Positions 11,541 to 24,600 of a DNA stretch of 64,000 nucleotides are shown here, piece by piece. Positions within the stretch are counted from its first letter, which is position 1. Every line of letters begins with the position of its first letter. The stretch comes from Opisthorchis felineus (Eukaryota; Platyhelminthes; Trematoda; Opisthorchiida; Opisthorchiidae), in contig SJOL01005777.1 in assembly GCA_004794785.1 (NCBI GenBank), positions 106,164 to 170,163 of the forward strand, in the 5' to 3' direction. The position numbers and the translations under genes were made by a program. The notes under the pieces are model-generated. The model had not been told where the DNA came from. It was given only the letters and a program-made list of their open reading frames with translations, and did not search any database.

Positions 11541-12899
11541 TCTTAAAATCAGAGTCCTGTGCCGCTCAATGAACCAATGCTGTGAGCAGCTACATTAAGG
11601 TTCAGTTCATTATGCAGTAGTCTATCCGCCCTTGGGCCATGACGACTACCGGCAGCCAAGTGGCTCCGGGCAGGGTAGCCCAAAAATCCCAATAGCCACC
11701 GCCCTGCGGTTTTAACGTTTTAGCCAGGGGCTAGGACTAGGGTCACGAATAGACTTTACATCCTCCCGCGTGTTGGTGAGTCGGACGTTTGAGTCAAAGG
11801 CTGAAGGTGTGGTACCACAACCAAACTCTTTTTCGAACTGGGCAATCGGGAAGTATCATTCGCCACTACATTTCGTTGGCCGACATTTCCCACACGTCCC
11901 TCACACGCGTTCTTCTGATTCATTTGTGTGTCGACTACCTAACCGTTGCTTTATAACTAAGCATCCGCCAAGTGAAATAAACGAAAACAAACCCTTATTA
12001 AATTCAAGGGATTCGTTCTACCTTGCGGCCTCCAAAAATCTTAGTGTGTGTCAACTACTTAATAGGTCGCTCTTGTTCTCGCTTGTAATCAATAGATACA
12101 GTTTCTCACAAACGTGCATACAAGACCTCAGTTTGGTCATATGTCTAAAATAGCTCGGTATGAACCCGAATTTTCTCCACTTTATTCTTTGAATGTCTGG
12201 TGATCTTGATTCAATGGCTTGTGGTATCTAGAGTGCTTAGCTTCAGGTCTGATTGGAATGGATTCCAGTTAACGGTCACATTTGCGAGGTTACGTGGACC
12301 CTTTTGGTCAACATCGGTGCATCGTGAAGTGACAAACGTTACTCGTTTGTTGTTACATACGCTTGTGCAGAGCGTAGCAGTGAACCTGAGAAAAAAAGAT
12401 CCTATCGTGATTTGTCACAGTTGCGGTGTTTCTGGCATGAACGCATACATCCGTTGAATATGTCATAAAGGAGCCCATTTTGTCGACGGATTTTGGGTTG
12501 ACGCTCACCCCACAGAAAATGGTGCTCGACTTCTGCAGTCACGTGCTGAACATCACTTATTTCCAGCCAGCACACGCCTTCAGCGCAAGTGTCTACGTCA
12601 TATGACTTGGGGGCCGTTAAATGCCAAGCAGCCGTGAACTCTGATGGAAAATGTGGCAATCAGCTACAGGTGGAGATCTTCGATGCATGAGTGTTGCTCT
12701 TTTTGCAGTGCACCAGTAAACACATGTGCAGGCACTCATATCTGTTCATTTTGCCTTCAACGTCAGTTGATGCAAAGGCATTCAATTCACCACCTGCAAA
12801 AGGTGTCTGTGGGTCAGCGCTATTCAGATGATTTGGCTGAGAACCCCGGAGAACTCACCACGCACAATGATGATTTGAATGGCGATTGGAGGATGATGA
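11541..12899. other. Gene-free stretch left of the plus-strand retrotransposon
   Basis: No gene recognised. A GC-richer patch at about 11630-11760 and the following 400 bases may be the 5' part of the retrotransposon whose RT starts further right, but no endonuclease motif is readable, so this is a guess. Open frames at 11770-12153 and 12200-12457 show no family I recognise. Confidence 0.3.
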
Positions 12900-14600
12900 A
12901 TAAGTCATAGTCACGGACTTTGATTCTGTCTGCCTAGGTCTTTGGCAGATTTTAATGTAGACTGGATCTTGTCACCACCAACAAGAAGCCAGGAATGTAC
13001 CCCAGCAAAAAATGACTACGATGGTGTGCGCAAATCCCTCAAATACAGACTAATTGAAGATTAGGGTCTCATAGAGAGGGTTGGTGAATCGCAAAAGCCA
13101 GAGAAATGGAGGGAGCGTTTTAACAGGATGCCATCGTTAATCCGAATACCTGATTCACGGAAAGTTGATGTGAGACCATCTCCAAAAAGATGGGAATTCA
13201 ATTCATTCACAGAAACTTGGTGTTGAACAACGGGCTAACACTTTGAAGAATAGTTCAGCTGACCTCCATCAACTCATTCTCTTGAAGGACAAAGTGAACC
13301 TGAGTGGGCTGTGGATACCAGTCCACTGTCATCGACAACAAAAGCATCTGGTCCAGCTCTCTTGAAAGGATTGTCGCTTCCCAAGTGGCTATCCTCAAGG
13401 CTTCACTATAAAGTGTTTGGTGTGAGGAAGTAATTTCGACAGAATGAAGTGCCGTAAACGGAGGAAGAAACTACTGTGTGAAAACTACCGGGGCTTCAGT
13501 CTAGTAGTCATAACTTTCAAGGTATACCCTTTTAGTATCCTACGTCATCGATGGTAGTCAGGTTTGCAAGAGTCAAGTTAGGCTTCCTTCTGGTCAGAGC
13601 TGCATCCATCATACCTATACTTTGTGACAAATTCTGGAACTGCTCTACTGCTTCCGACAAATATCGCCGGTCGTCTTTCTTCACCTCAAACGTGTTTTTC
13701 ACTCATTTGATCTTACAGTGAGGGTACCCCTTCTAAATGGTTTTCTTCTGTAAAGACCCTACTGTGTACGCTTACATGCCTACGGAATATTTCCTCCTGA
13801 ATTCATCACATGCAGTGGTGCTAGATGGGGCGCCCTTTGACGTATTTTCTGTTAATATTTGCAATCAATGTGCTCGTTGAATCTTCTGTACCTGCCCCAA
13901 ACATCTCGGGGACAAAAAAAGTCCCCAGGATGTTCGCCTAAGGACACAGACAACGCAAGCGATAGTGTTCTGCTCGGATCAGAACTCTTGAAAGTGCAAA
14001 CTAGTTTAAAGAGTCTAAAGCAATCTGATGTGCCCTCTGAACCTGCATAAAATGCTGCTACAAGGCTGGGTGGGAGAAAACGTAAACCGCATGCTTGCAG
14101 GTGAACCGACTGGTTTGGTGGACGGTTCCGTCTATCTGAGCAGCTGCATCAGACCCGGCAGACTAGCAAAAGACGAAATCAAGTTTCGAATCAAGAATGC
14201 CAGTGCACCGTTTGCTAAATTCCGACGTTTGTGGTGCCCACGTGACATCGGCTTGACTGACAGGGGTAGAGTTTACTGTACCGCGGCTCGATCTGTCGTA
14301 CTCTGTGAATCGCAGACGTGACCGCTGCGTGCGGAAGGTTTTCAGACCCTTTTTGTGTGACCATCAGTGCCCCAAAAGGATTTTGCAAGTCTGTTGGGAA
14401 CACCAACCCAGTAATGCAAAGGTATGACAGACAGTTTTCGGGAAAGCTCACTTGCATCGATTGATCAGGTGGTCACAACTCACAGTTTGCAGTAGTTAGT
14501 CCATGTACTGTGTGTTCCAGAAGACCGTTTGCGTCGTAGTGTCTTATTCGTTTAGCCTTGTTTCGGATGAAGACGACAGAGCAGCGGCCAGTCCTTTAGT
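12900..14600 (+). mobile_element. Decayed non-LTR retrotransposon, plus strand (reverse transcriptase remnants)
   Basis: The conserved order of RT blocks survives across several frames. LADFNVDW at 12942 is a weak endonuclease GDFN-like motif. EPEWAVDTSP lies near 13300, ENYRGFSL at 13479-13502, a GQSCIHHTYTLxQILELL block near 13595, an LHAYG…FITCSGARWG block near 13770-13835, and VLLGSELLKVQTSL near 13964-14005. These are followed by VYLSSCIRPGRLAKDEI (14131 on), FAKFRRLWCPRDI and DRGRVYCTAARSVVL, and finally a VHVLCVPEDRLRRSVLF block near 14490-14550. The YADD catalytic box is degraded to NASD (13952-13963). Multiple frameshifts and stops make it inactive. It belongs to the same broad family as the element at 3950-6075. 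No target-site duplication could be read. Confidence 0.8.
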
Positions 14601-15737
14601 TGGAAATGAAGCATGATAGACTTAATCAGTGAATTGCCGTCTCCCCGAATGGAGACCTGGATGAGATGAAACAACAGTTATTGGCCTAATGAAGGAGTTG
14701 CAATTACACTAAAAATGCAGCTTCAATCGTCAGTCGGCAAGTGGAGTAGCGATCACCCCGTAGATTATCGACGCAAAAACGTTTTGTGCCGAAAATCGAG
14801 ACTTTATGATTCTTCATGAAATGCATCCTTCTATGATCAATGATGCTGCGGATCTCACCTCGGTGATTATTTGTCTTAGCGTCACACATCTACATGACTT
14901 GTGAATCTTCAACATGACGCTGGTATTTCCAATACTTAAGTCGCCGTTCGGTGCTTCCGTAAACGTGCAGAATGCGCTAATTCCTGAGAGGATAAAAAAA
15001 CTGGGGAACTTGATTTTTTGCGGTTACTCGCAGTTCTAATCAGTTGTGGCGTTTGGTAATGTTGGGGGCAAATCAACTCATTTTAAATTTACGTTCTTGG
15101 GGCAAATAAAACTGGTTGGTGCATTGCCATTCAATGATTTAGCTAACCGCATTGCCACAGAACTCACCTGTGAAAATTCTGTATTTCGGTAATGCCAGAT
15201 AATTAGTTCCAAATATCCGGCTACCGATTAGTAGTGACATTTATTTGTCCAAATGTTCGTTGAACTCCGTCTAAGGCTCTGAATTAGGCCAAATATTTTA
15301 TAAACTGGATTGCTGAATTTTCATACCAACACGAGTCTCGTTTGTAGCACTTTGATGCGCTTGTGTGAATAAAACACGAACTCAAACGCTTCTAGCTTCT
15401 AAACTGGACGTAAACATTCAGGGAAATTTCGTAAGATTTATCCTCCGCCCCGACTCCTGAACTTAATTTTCCGGCTGTTCCTTTTAACCGAGGTACCAGA
15501 ATCCATAAAGACAACCATCCAGGTGTATGCCAGTTGACGCATTTTGCATATGGCAATCCTCAGTAGAGCTGTTTTTGAGGAGTTTATATCGAGTTTGAAT
15601 GTTAGCTACAACCATGTTAAGTTACAACCCTACAAATGCCCAGTGGGATTTCAGCTGATTGGTAGATTTGCGCATGGTTTCAAAAGATAGACATCAATAA
15701 GAGCACTGAGAATTTCACCTGGTAAATAAAAATAGTA

Positions 15738-15837
15738 ATCATTCAGCTAAAACACCCTTTTGGTGTCTGGCTGTCATGTCACGTGAAGAGGACACGGGGA
15801 CAGAGATAAGGCAAGGTTGCCCAGGCCTAGTCACTGT
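15738..15837 (-). repeat. Dispersed short repeat, copy 3 (reverse orientation)
   Basis: On the minus strand it aligns over about 100 bases with 3036-3136, from a GGGCAACCTTG block to TTTTAGCTGAATGATT. The stem is ACACC/GGTGT with loop AAAAG, so the outer pair differs from GCACC/GGTGC in the other two copies by a compensatory change. Just beyond it (15838-15851) lies GGTTGGATTCGAGTC, which resembles a tRNA-type B box on the plus strand; this may be coincidental. Confidence 0.5.
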
Positions 15838-18489
15838 GGTTGGATTCGAGTCACAGACCTACTGGTCCGTAAATCTGCACCTGAATTACGGATGTATCTA
15901 GAGCTCAACTGAAGAGATGCACTGAAAATCAATAATTACACAACAACGATCAGCCATTGGTCAGTAATCGCAATGAAGGATGAACAGGCGCTTGTTGTTT
16001 CAGGAGAAAACTGCCCTGGCTTTGTTTTAAATGCCTAAAAAAAGTGGTAAAATAATCATAATTTTCATTATAAGGCTCAGCAGCAAAATGTCGGAAAAGC
16101 TAATAACGTTCAGCTAGCTTTTGTGTAGCTTGAATTAGATTAAATAAACGTGATAATGCGCGGATTACTGGCCAACAATTCAAGGCTAGTTGCTTCTACA
16201 TAATCGAAGAGGAACAGATTTCAACGCAAACTTTTCTTCTAACCTGTCAACCAGTGTGTAAAGCTGTCCCATGAAATATCTTCAGTCTAATGCGTTACGC
16301 AAAATCTTATATTCTTCCCACAAAGCGATTTAAAAAAGTATAGCCTCGCCTGGTTTGAAATATTTTAGATATGCAAACCTCAGTTTAATCACTGCGGGTG
16401 ATGATGCTTGAAAAGCGAATTTTTATGCGAATTTCTCTTTGGAGGACTTTATTTACTCCTAAACAACTGCACCTATGCAAACGTACTTTTGCTGATTACA
16501 GTCGATTAAATTAAATTATGTTGAAGAAATGTAAGTGTGTATGTACTGTGTATGTTGGTTTGGGTTTCCTTTCTACATGAGCTATTGCCAGCCAATAGCA
16601 GCCAATAATTTCCCCCCTCAAAAAAACGGGATTTCTGGAGCTTTTGACGCCAGTGTTTTGTTAGAACAAGGTTTTAGGCATCCAGTTGTGCAACCAAAGT
16701 GGGAGTACCACCCACCGATATGTGAACAAGCATTGTCTTGCATTTGATGACCAGCAGTCTAGCATTCTCAAGAGAACATCCATTGATTGTTGTACTACAC
16801 CTAGTACGGAAGTATGACTGAAAATTTTCTCCATCTTCTCCGCGAGGTGGATCTGTCAGTTTTACCAAATTTCTACTTCTTTTTTACATGTTAGACTCAA
16901 AAACAAGTGGGATAGAAAACAGAAAGTGAAATTCACTTGACAACTAAAGACTTCGAATAGCCTTAAAACAATTTTGGAGCCCGCAGCGCAGTAGTTTTTT
17001 TCCACCCAAGCAAATATTGGTGCATCAGAAAATGGAGGACCAAAGTGAATGCCTGTGACAATGCCGTCAATCTGACAATTTAAGGGCGTTTAGCTATCAA
17101 AAGGAATATATTGTTTATCTGAGCAAAACCTTTTTTTAGCAGGATACAGGGCACACCATTCACACCATCTGTCAAAGGTTGTTTGTGAATCCGACAGAAA
17201 ACGGATATCTCCGGACAGTCAGTCCCCTGTGTACTAAAATCAAAATCCTGGAGTGCATATTAATCGGTTCCGGTATTATGGTAGTCTAAAAATGATAGCT
17301 TTAAAGAGCAAAGTGAATTCGGGGTGTTGTTGCTCATCCTGTATTTGAGTACGTATTCTAAGAGCATCTCTTGATTTTGAAGATGTTGTAACTATATAGA
17401 ACCGTCTAGATTTGTGTGCCTCTTCACGTAGAACCAAGGCAGCAAAAATTTTTCCGGTGGTGTTTGGGGATAGCAGGTAATCGCTTTCACTGCTGCTGGT
17501 GCAGCTACGGTCGTCGGCTGCCCCAGAGTTTCTAGTAACGTTATGAATAGTGAGCCGTTGTATTGTTGTCTCTGTTGAACACTAGCAAACCAGTGAAGTG
17601 ATTGCGGAGCTTCAGTCACGATGCTTACGGGAGATATTTGTAAATTATTGGTCTGATCTGATTTTGGACACACTACCCTGAATGAGCAGAGATCATCTGA
17701 TACAGGCTAGACTTAGTGTACAACAAGCCACATTGGACACGCCAAGTCAAACCAATGGCTAACAATCCCATCTCCATTTAAGGAAAGCCACTTGAGCTCG
17801 AGGACGACTGAAATCGCTCTATTTTGACAACATACAAGCAAGTTTAATAAACCGAATTCCTGGTTGCAGATACCGAAAAAAAATCCGAAGTTTCATGCAC
17901 GAAGATTGGCGCAACTTAGCTCAGCCCCACAGAGCAAGTGCCGCAATCAAAAATGGCTGTTTTGGGTGTGTAACTCGTGACTGTACAGCCTGAGCGGCAT
18001 TTATCTTGTCAAAAACCGGTGCAATGACTCTAATTTACAACATACGTGTTCGTAAATCAACTGGTTTCTCAGGTTTTACCCAACGTCCGTCAAAAATACG
18101 TCTACTTCCTTCCCAGTTAACACCAGTGCGACCGTAATACCGTACAATGAAATGACAGCATTAGTAACGATCCTATTCCCAGTTACTTGCCTGAATATAC
18201 ATATCAACCTGAATTGTGCGCAATGGGCCAACTTCAGAGGGAAATGAAGTGGTGTGTCATCTACGAGAGTTGTGGCATACAACTGAAACTCAGCGTTCGA
18301 TATAAAAGAACAATTGCTGTTCCTGGTAGTTTGGCCGGCGTGTCATCATAGTCGAATCTCCTTGTTTATCTTATCATCTCGTGCTTAATTCGGTAGTGAC
18401 AACCTGCACGTAAGAAGTTGTTCATCTACGCCCTATTAGCGTCCAATGGAGCGACCACATCTGACCGGACATCAGCTGACCGTTATGTC

Positions 18490-18655
18490 ATAAATCTATT
18501 ATATTACATCGTATATTGTATTATGTCGTATTATCATAATATAGTACAGTATGTTATTCTGTATTGCATTGTATCATATTATAGCGCATTATATTATATT
18601 ATACCCTACCGTACTGTACTTTAATATATTATATTATATTTTATTATAATGTATC
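18490..18655. repeat. Degenerate 5-bp AT-rich microsatellite
   Basis: Roughly 165 bases consist of imperfect TATTR/GTATT pentamers (TATAT, TGTAT, TATGT, CGTAT, TATTA) with scattered substitutions, ending in near-pure TATTA. The short open frame across it is an artefact of the repeat. Confidence 0.7.
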
Positions 18656-21600
18656 GCACGATGTTATGTTGTTTTATAACGCAGTGTTGAATGCAACACG
18701 CATTTGGATTTTTTGTTCCATCGACGGACGTTCACAGAATTTTTGCAAAAGGATTGCCCGACGTTTAGCTAAAATCTGTTCCTCTTGAAGCGCGATCAGT
18801 GTTGTGTTTAAGGTCTTCACCAAGGTGCATGTAAACCTTTATCCCGAAAGAGTATACAAAGTTTGGAAAATAATGATAAAACATAAAAGAGAGACAGACC
18901 AAACGGAAATTTACTGTCGCATGTGAACGGAGTTTAAAAATTTTTTTAGCACAAACAAGCAGTTTTTTAACATGAAAGGTAGCTAGAAACTGAAGAGCTT
19001 GAATTTTAAAAAAATAAATGGGTGGTTTTTGAGATTCGGTAAAATTCTCTTGAGAGTTTATAAAAATCGCCTCTGTGGACATTACCCAAGTAGCCTGGGG
19101 GATACAAATTTAGTCGGTCCTTGCTACCGAAATTCGATTGAGAATGGAACGAAATTCACGTTGAAAATGTGCCTACCAAAACGGTGCACTCAGAAGAGAT
19201 GTAAATTTGATGAGATACTTATATTTGACTATCCCCATGAAGCAAGCCCGAATGGACCGCCTAGTGTGCGCGCTTTACCAAATGCGCTCCACTGATTATC
19301 ATTTGAAACTTTATACGCCATCCATAAGACTGATCCCGTTTTCTTTGTGAAAATTTACAACTCACTTCTGTCAAACATCCTACCGGAATAACTTTAAATT
19401 TTTATACAAACTTTTGCCTTTTAGTGACTGTTTTAGTGCATGTTTGGCTTACAGACTGCACAAAATCCCCTGAAAGAAATTTCTATCCGGCCGAGTTACC
19501 AGATCTAACTTTTCAACATTTCTTCATACAACAACGGAATAACTCGCTTACTTGCGAGACAACTTCTATGTGTGCCCATCAGTTTATCTTCTGCGGAATT
19601 AGACAGACTTAAAAAGAACAAGGGAGATGTCTCAGGCGAAGCTTTCCAAAGAAAAGCAGCGTGCTATTCGTCGTTTAGTGTATACCCACCTGAATAATGC
19701 TGGACACTGTTTGAACATTTTGGCCGGTTAGTAACCCTTTTAAGAACTTTAATGTGGACAGTCAGAAAAGCCATGAAATCAAAAACGGCTCTTGAGGGAA
19801 ATGAAACACACGGCTAGCCTGCCACACACTGATACACACCGTCCATGTTTCGATGCGAAGTTTGTTTCCTGAGTAGTTCATCTTGGCGGTAATGATCCCA
19901 GTTGGCTCCTTCGGCTGATGTCATATATCCCACACGATAATGTACGTATGTATACCTGTGAGGGAGGCGTTCAACTGGACCACACAATTGACGCCCACAC
20001 AACTATAGACGTCATTGGCTCCAGGATTTATAAATTGCGAGGGCTCTATTACAAGTATAGTTTGCCATTTGGGTTGCCACACCGCGCAGCATTGGTGAGT
20101 CGACTGACACTCTTCTGTTTCATTAATTTTGATTCTGTGTACTGATGAGCATATAGAAAACAAAACGCAGGATAGCATAGCTCAACCCTAACCAACATAT
20201 ATACATGAAGTTGTTAAACTAGTTTTACCACTGCGAAAATAGGCCTTTGAATTGAAATCCCATAGAGCAATAACTATATTTGCATTATTTTGATCACAAT
20301 ACTGACCTACACGTAGAAGAATTGTGGGAGTTGGCATTTCAGCGCACTTTCGTGATTCAGAGAATACCAGCGCCTATCCCACGCGCATCAAAACCTCTAC
20401 AAAGCCAAAATACTTTATTTATATTTCGTGGGGAAGGGTAAAGGTGACCCCGCTTGATTGGCATTCGGAAAGCCATAGATTCTGATGTGGTTGGTTGACC
20501 GTCATATGGTCGTGCATTACCGTCATTACCAGTGAAGCGTATGCGTTAATGAGGCATGCATAACTGATAGATATTACAATAAATTAATCACCTAGCCATG
20601 AATGGTGGCAAGTTCGCACATAGTCACATCTTTAAAGGAAGTCGTGGAATGACCAGATTTGATTCTTCCTACCGAAAATGAAATTGCTGTACCTTTCTGC
20701 AAGTTTACATCACGAGGATGCTGGACAACTAATTTGAAATTTTAATACTTTTCACTGCCGGAGAAGTGTACACAAATCGTTCGGTCTTACTCAGTGAAGG
20801 ACGCACTAAAGCGTACCATCAGGTCACCAGTGGTTAATTATTTCGGAAATTCTGTAGTACATGACAGTCTTATTGTCGTGTTTTTCTTGCTACGTTAAAT
20901 CAGAGGCTATTTACCTTAAGCGGTTTCCTGAATGCTAGTGAAATCTTCAGTGTTTGTCCAACTGCACGTCACTGTTCTAATCCAACAACTTTTTCAGCCC
21001 GTCAATCATCATATTTAAAGCAGACCAACACCAATCGGAAAACGTTCCGTAGGTTCAGATCAAGAATTGAAGCTCGAGGTTAGGACAGGCTCCTTAAATG
21101 AGACGAAGCATTATCTGATGTCAGATAGCAGTAATACGACTTGCCTAGAAGACCCGTTTGTTAGGATGTTGATTTTATTATACGGTTGATTACGCATTTC
21201 TGAGGGCGCAAATGCTGCTAAACTACAAACTATCAGACGACTACAGAGTCGATGCCAAAAAATCATGAACGAAACGTGTAACCGCATATCTACGGGTAAA
21301 TTTCGAGTTTGTTATTCGATCTATAGAAGGATGGTTTCGTGCATTCATGTGGCGGGAAATGCGATACTTTCTTATTTACACTTGAATGAGTTTTTTCCCC
21401 GTAAGTCAATACTGTGTGCAGTGTTTGATGCAGGAGTGTTGACACCATTTGATCAAACGTGGGAAAGCACACAGAAATAACTTTTTTCACGCTGCACCTC
21501 GGGTATCTCTCTTCATCACCTAATGTGTATACTATGAAGATCATCGAATCAATCAAATGGCCTTACCATTAGAATGGCGCAAGCGTGTCAACCACCAGAG

Positions 21601-24600
21601 GACTGTTTACGTAGATCTGCGTCCCATTTCCCGACAATAGCTGTTTCAGCAAACTGCAGCATCCAAGTATTCGTGTCCTGCATACGACCGTGAAACTACG
21701 GGGGACCTACTTCCAGGTATACGCGGGGCCATGGGAAAAGCTCGTAAATTTTGTCCAGCTACTCCGAAAAGCTAATTCGGACGGTTTGGGATGGATTTGC
21801 TCATCCTGTTCGCCGGAGTGGAAGGTATGTCCAGCAAGTTTGTCAGGTCGATTTGTGTAATACGGTAAATAATTTTAGAGGTGGCATGGTATTGTAATAG
21901 AAACCTAACTGCAGAGGCCAAGATTCACTGGCTGGTTTAGAAAACCATTGTTCACATGCAGTACCAACCGCACATTGGCCATGCAAAACTCAGTTGTACG
22001 CAGATTAGAAAGAGGTTTTGCCATGGAGTTCATTGGCAATGGAGTAGGTAAGACAAATTTTCGCTGTTGCAAGAGAGGGAATTTTTGCAGCAACTTCACC
22101 CTATTAGTACTTTAAAATCTTCTCATGTACTACAGAGCGTAGCACATGTCCAACCCTATATAGAGCGTTCCAGAATCAGTCTGGACATCCGGGGTAAATG
22201 GACGTCGTACACGACGCATTTCTCTACGTTGATATCACTAAGCGTGTGACTGTTTGCATCATGCGCCTTAATTTAGGAAAATCACTTTTTTGTGGTCCTT
22301 GCAACGCAGGCGTGAGTAAATCAAATTCCTATAATACCGACTCCGGAAGAACCAATTTTGCACTTTCGATTCTGCTGCTTACTGACCACTTTATAGACAA
22401 CAAATGCAGCAGATTTGGGGGAAACCTTACTGTGCATAGTATCAGTCTTCTCTCAAGATCTCCCTTCTCATGAGATGGCGTAATTGTTCATCTCAATTAT
22501 TCATTTGCCTAATATCCCTGTATAAAACTACCATCGCACTAGTATGCCTGAATTCACATGGCATACATGAGAGTACCGTATGTGCAGCAGTTTCCACTTC
22601 AAGCTAGAATGTATAAGCTAGCTAAAAATGCACATTGTTCGAACGATATTAAACAATGGCTGGTGGGAAACTTATTAGCTTGACTATTTGGGTGATCTCA
22701 CCTGATTCCGTTCGATTTAATGGAGCATAAACCCGACAAGATCACACTTCAAGCCGCGCACAATCCGAGGCAGCTTGATGCAAGTTTGAGTAACATGAAG
22801 ATTAAAAGTATAGCCTAAAATATTTTACTGGTGCGTGGACGGACCCAAACATGAACCCTAGCTTTTGAAAGACTGCTATGGAGATTTATTTTGCTGATCT
22901 CACTTATACCAGAAACACTAAATTAAAATGTATGGAAAGCAAAACCGCAATTGTTTTCCTTCTTTAACGTTCTCTCTAGGAAATACACTAGTCTGAAGAT
23001 CTGATATCAAAAAGGCATTTGCCAACCGATAATGTCCCAAATATTGTTAGCTCGGGTTTATTCAAAGGTTGCTGATCAGGTGGCTGTTAATCTATTCACC
23101 GAGCTTGTTAATTCGCTTGCGGAAACTTCATTCTCACATGAGGGTCATCTTGGTTGGACGGCCTCACATGGATCGCTTTTCGGCAAAGAGTTGAGACTCC
23201 ACTAGATTCTACTGCCGACAGATTAAGCGGCTGCCAGTACTTCCGTTCTTGCTGATTTTAGTTCAGTTGACGGTGCATGGTAGGCTATTTAAAGAAACTG
23301 CAAGTTTCCTGAACCCTCGCGCTCTCCCTACTATAGGGAAGACAATGGAACGAGTTGCAGTGCAAAGTTTTCCGATTGCAGTCTGATTTGAGAATTTTTA
23401 GGTACGCTTACAAAACATCTGTCACGCTGTTAAACTAAGTAGTGACTACGCGGAAGTACAAGGGTTAAAAAATGTACTTTACGTCAACATCAATTGAAAC
23501 AAGGTGAGTCGCGTTCGGTCATTGTTGGGAGACAGCGGAAAAGAGTATACGAACACACAAATTATTCATTTCAACGATTCTGCTAGGTTGTGGTTGTGAT
23601 CACCCGGGTTATTTCTTTGGAACCTCAGGACGAAGATGAATGAAATTGTTGAGTGAACGTTTTCCCTAGGCTAAGTTATCAGCACGAAAAAGCAACCTGA
23701 TGCACGTGGCTCAAAAGAATAGACATCTAAGGTGATAACTGATTATAAAAATTAAACGGACGACAACAAAACAAAAAGTCAGAAGATAGTATGGATGTCA
23801 AAAGCTTGCTAGACGACACTGGAGGTTGGATATACTGCTGTATTGTTGATACGAATCGGCCCACCGTCCACCGCTTCTCGCGGGGGTGTTCAGCACTTTT
23901 GGCCACCCGAACACTCATTGGACAATCAACGAATGTAGTGTACCTGAGATCCGGTCAGACGGCTAGAAAACTAAAGTCCCAAGCCTAGTTGCGTTTGCAT
24001 TTGCGTGTTTGTGGAGACCCATAGTTTTTTTCTGGTAGCAACGAAGTTTATTGACGGATATCTGAGGCGGTGCAGTCAGGCCCTGATGAAATGATGAATT
24101 AAAGCAGTAGTTTACTTTAGACGTGCTCGAGGTGAGAAATATTGTCACTGGGTATGGTTTTAAATCATTCGTCTCTATTTTGACGCCTGACACAAAACGT
24201 TTTTGTATAATTATGGCTACTATAGCATATCTGCAACTGCACCATATATACAACAACGAACTTTGTACCATTGTATTATATGTTATTCATACTTTGTGTG
24301 TTCTTCGCTGATTTGTTCCTTGACTGAAAGCGTTGCATTATTAAACCTAGAGAAGAGGGCCTGAGGTCCCTCAGAAACGTTATGGAATCACTGAACTGGG
24401 CTTTCAAAAGTTTGAAATAATTGCCAAAGTTTACGAGGGTATTCAATATTTTCCGCACAAATTAGGGCCATTCACCTCCTTAAGGTTGTCGATACACAAT
24501 TGCAACACCATTTATACTAACGAATAAAATACCCGATTCACAACCAATGTGAAACACTGTTTCATGTCCCACGTGCGCAGTGGATCAAATGATAGCACAA

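Noticed and set aside
18080..18190. Minus-strand candidate exon with a hydrophobic stretch (IVTNAVISLYGITVALVLTG) and AG/GT borders, as a TM exon of tetraspanin A'.
   Set aside because: The donor (GTAAAA) is weak, the phase cannot be tied to any neighbour, and there is no tetraspanin motif; it is not enough for a call.
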